Position numbers and translations under genes: made by a program
Shown here: positions 46,403-46,984 of the stretch, piece after piece
How the letters are laid out: the number at the start of each line of letters is the position of its first letter
How positions within the stretch are numbered: position 1 is the stretch's first letter
NCBI GenBank assembly: GCA_026708685.1
Contig: JAPOUL010000085.1
Location: 1 to 46,984, forward strand
DNA length: 46,984 nt
Reading direction: 5' to 3'
DNA from: Bacteroidota bacterium
GTDB taxonomy: Bacteria > Bacteroidota > Rhodothermia > Rhodothermales > Bin80
Notes under the pieces: generated by a model
Told to the model about the DNA's origin: nothing
The model's input: only the letters and a program-made list of their open reading frames with translations
The model's database searches: none

Positions 46403-46984
46403 CTGCAATTGTGACATCTTCTCTCCATCAATCCGAGTGACTTATTATCCATAAGTTCAAACAATGCAACTCTGAATGTTAAAATCCAAATCGAGAACAA
46501 CTAACAATTTGCGTTCCACATGTTGATGCAAGTTTGCAATTTGTAGTGGATTTTTTCGCAGTTGTGCTATTCCCTTTTTCAAGAAATTGGGCTTAGAGTA
46601 CTATCTAAAGAGGTTTTGTCTACATTTTGATCTCTATTTTATAGAGTAGTGGGGCTCTTCAACATTAAAAGACAAATTTGACTTTGTTCATCAAAAACGC
46701 AAGCTATACAAAAAAATGGAATTCTACACGAGTAGAATCCTATCCACAAAAAAGCAAGTAGACAATGAATAAATCAGACGGCAGAATCCAAAATCCTTGA
46801 CTTCATATCACTATGATGTCCTTTCAGGACGTGTTGGTCTGTAACGTCACGACGATGCAAAATAGCATCAAAGGTGTCTTAGGGCATGTTCGAAAATAAC
46901 TTTCTCATCTAAGTCAATTATAATCCTATTTTTAAATTTTTATATCTCTACATTCTTGCTTCATTCAGTTGAATTCATTCATTT
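46403..46984. other. AT-rich intergenic end of window
   Basis: 582 bp without a supported gene. It contains a 7-bp hairpin with a 4-nt loop (ATTCTAC/GTAGAAT, 46721-46738), a small hairpin GTCCTTTCAGGAC near 46818, and a sequence at 46882-46900 (gggcatgttcgaaaataac) that looks like the outer end of an insertion sequence. A neighbour beyond the window edge could explain it. Confidence 0.4.

Noticed and set aside
1..46984. rRNA or tRNA genes
   Set aside because: No clover-leaf pattern or conserved rRNA segment was recognised by eye; a tRNA scan would settle this.

Overview
The window looks like a chromosomal piece from a Bacteroidota/Rhodothermota-type bacterium, probably a marine Rhodothermota-like lineage. 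The main evidence is a respiratory supercluster in Rhodothermus marinus style: alternative complex III (actABCDEF), a small membrane protein, a Sco copper chaperone, and a caa3-type cytochrome c oxidase (coxBACD). The CoxB is fused to cytochrome c, and CoxA carries the YSHP motif of A2-type oxidases. A T9SS-like C-terminal sorting domain, a TonB receptor with a carboxypeptidase-like N-terminus, a DUF2723 membrane protein and weak use of Shine-Dalgarno sites agree with this. The placement is inference from gene content, not phylogeny.

Layout. 1-4.3 kb is a small decaying accessory island. It holds a truncated duplicate of a PhoX-like phosphatase, a MITE-like inverted repeat, an antitoxin/PIN-toxin pair whose toxin has a one-base frameshift, a 41-bp relic of a HEPN gene, a full-length PhoX-like gene, and an intact HEPN/MNT toxin-antitoxin pair. 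4.3-5.2 kb is a Tat-exported metallophosphoesterase, followed by about 730 bp of mostly empty DNA. 5.9-12.3 kb encodes a giant surface protein (signal peptide, about 11 Calx-beta-like repeats, PKD/cadherin/tandem-95 domains, autotransporter-type beta-barrel) broken by one frameshift near 10.36 kb. 12.8-16.1 kb has an exported LVIVD-repeat protein and a MATE transporter whose start codons overlap head to head. 16.1-18.5 kb is a wrecked type III restriction-modification locus (mod frameshifted, res reduced to its N-terminus).

18.7-31.2 kb is one long co-directional respiratory operon: ActABCDEF oxidises quinol and passes electrons to cytochrome c domains, and CoxBACD reduces oxygen, with Sco supplying copper for CuA. 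31.4-34.1 kb holds an orphan Leu/Ile/Val-type binding lipoprotein facing a leucine-rich-repeat surface protein. 34.7-37.2 kb is a TonB receptor with two very histidine/acid-rich loops, probably for a transition metal. 37.3-38.5 kb is an IS1595-like element with perfect 24-bp terminal inverted repeats whose 318-residue transposase keeps its ends but has lost the recognisable catalytic core. 38.6-46.4 kb is housekeeping: HtpX protease, a tandem DoxX protein, an operon of DUF2723 protein, unknown 163-aa protein and YbeY, and a divergent LptF/LptG permease. The last 580 bp are AT-rich with no gene seen.

Three long genes (PIN toxin, giant adhesin, mod) each need exactly one extra or missing base to be whole. 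Read support is needed to separate real decay or phase variation from assembly error. No rRNA, tRNA or CRISPR array was found.
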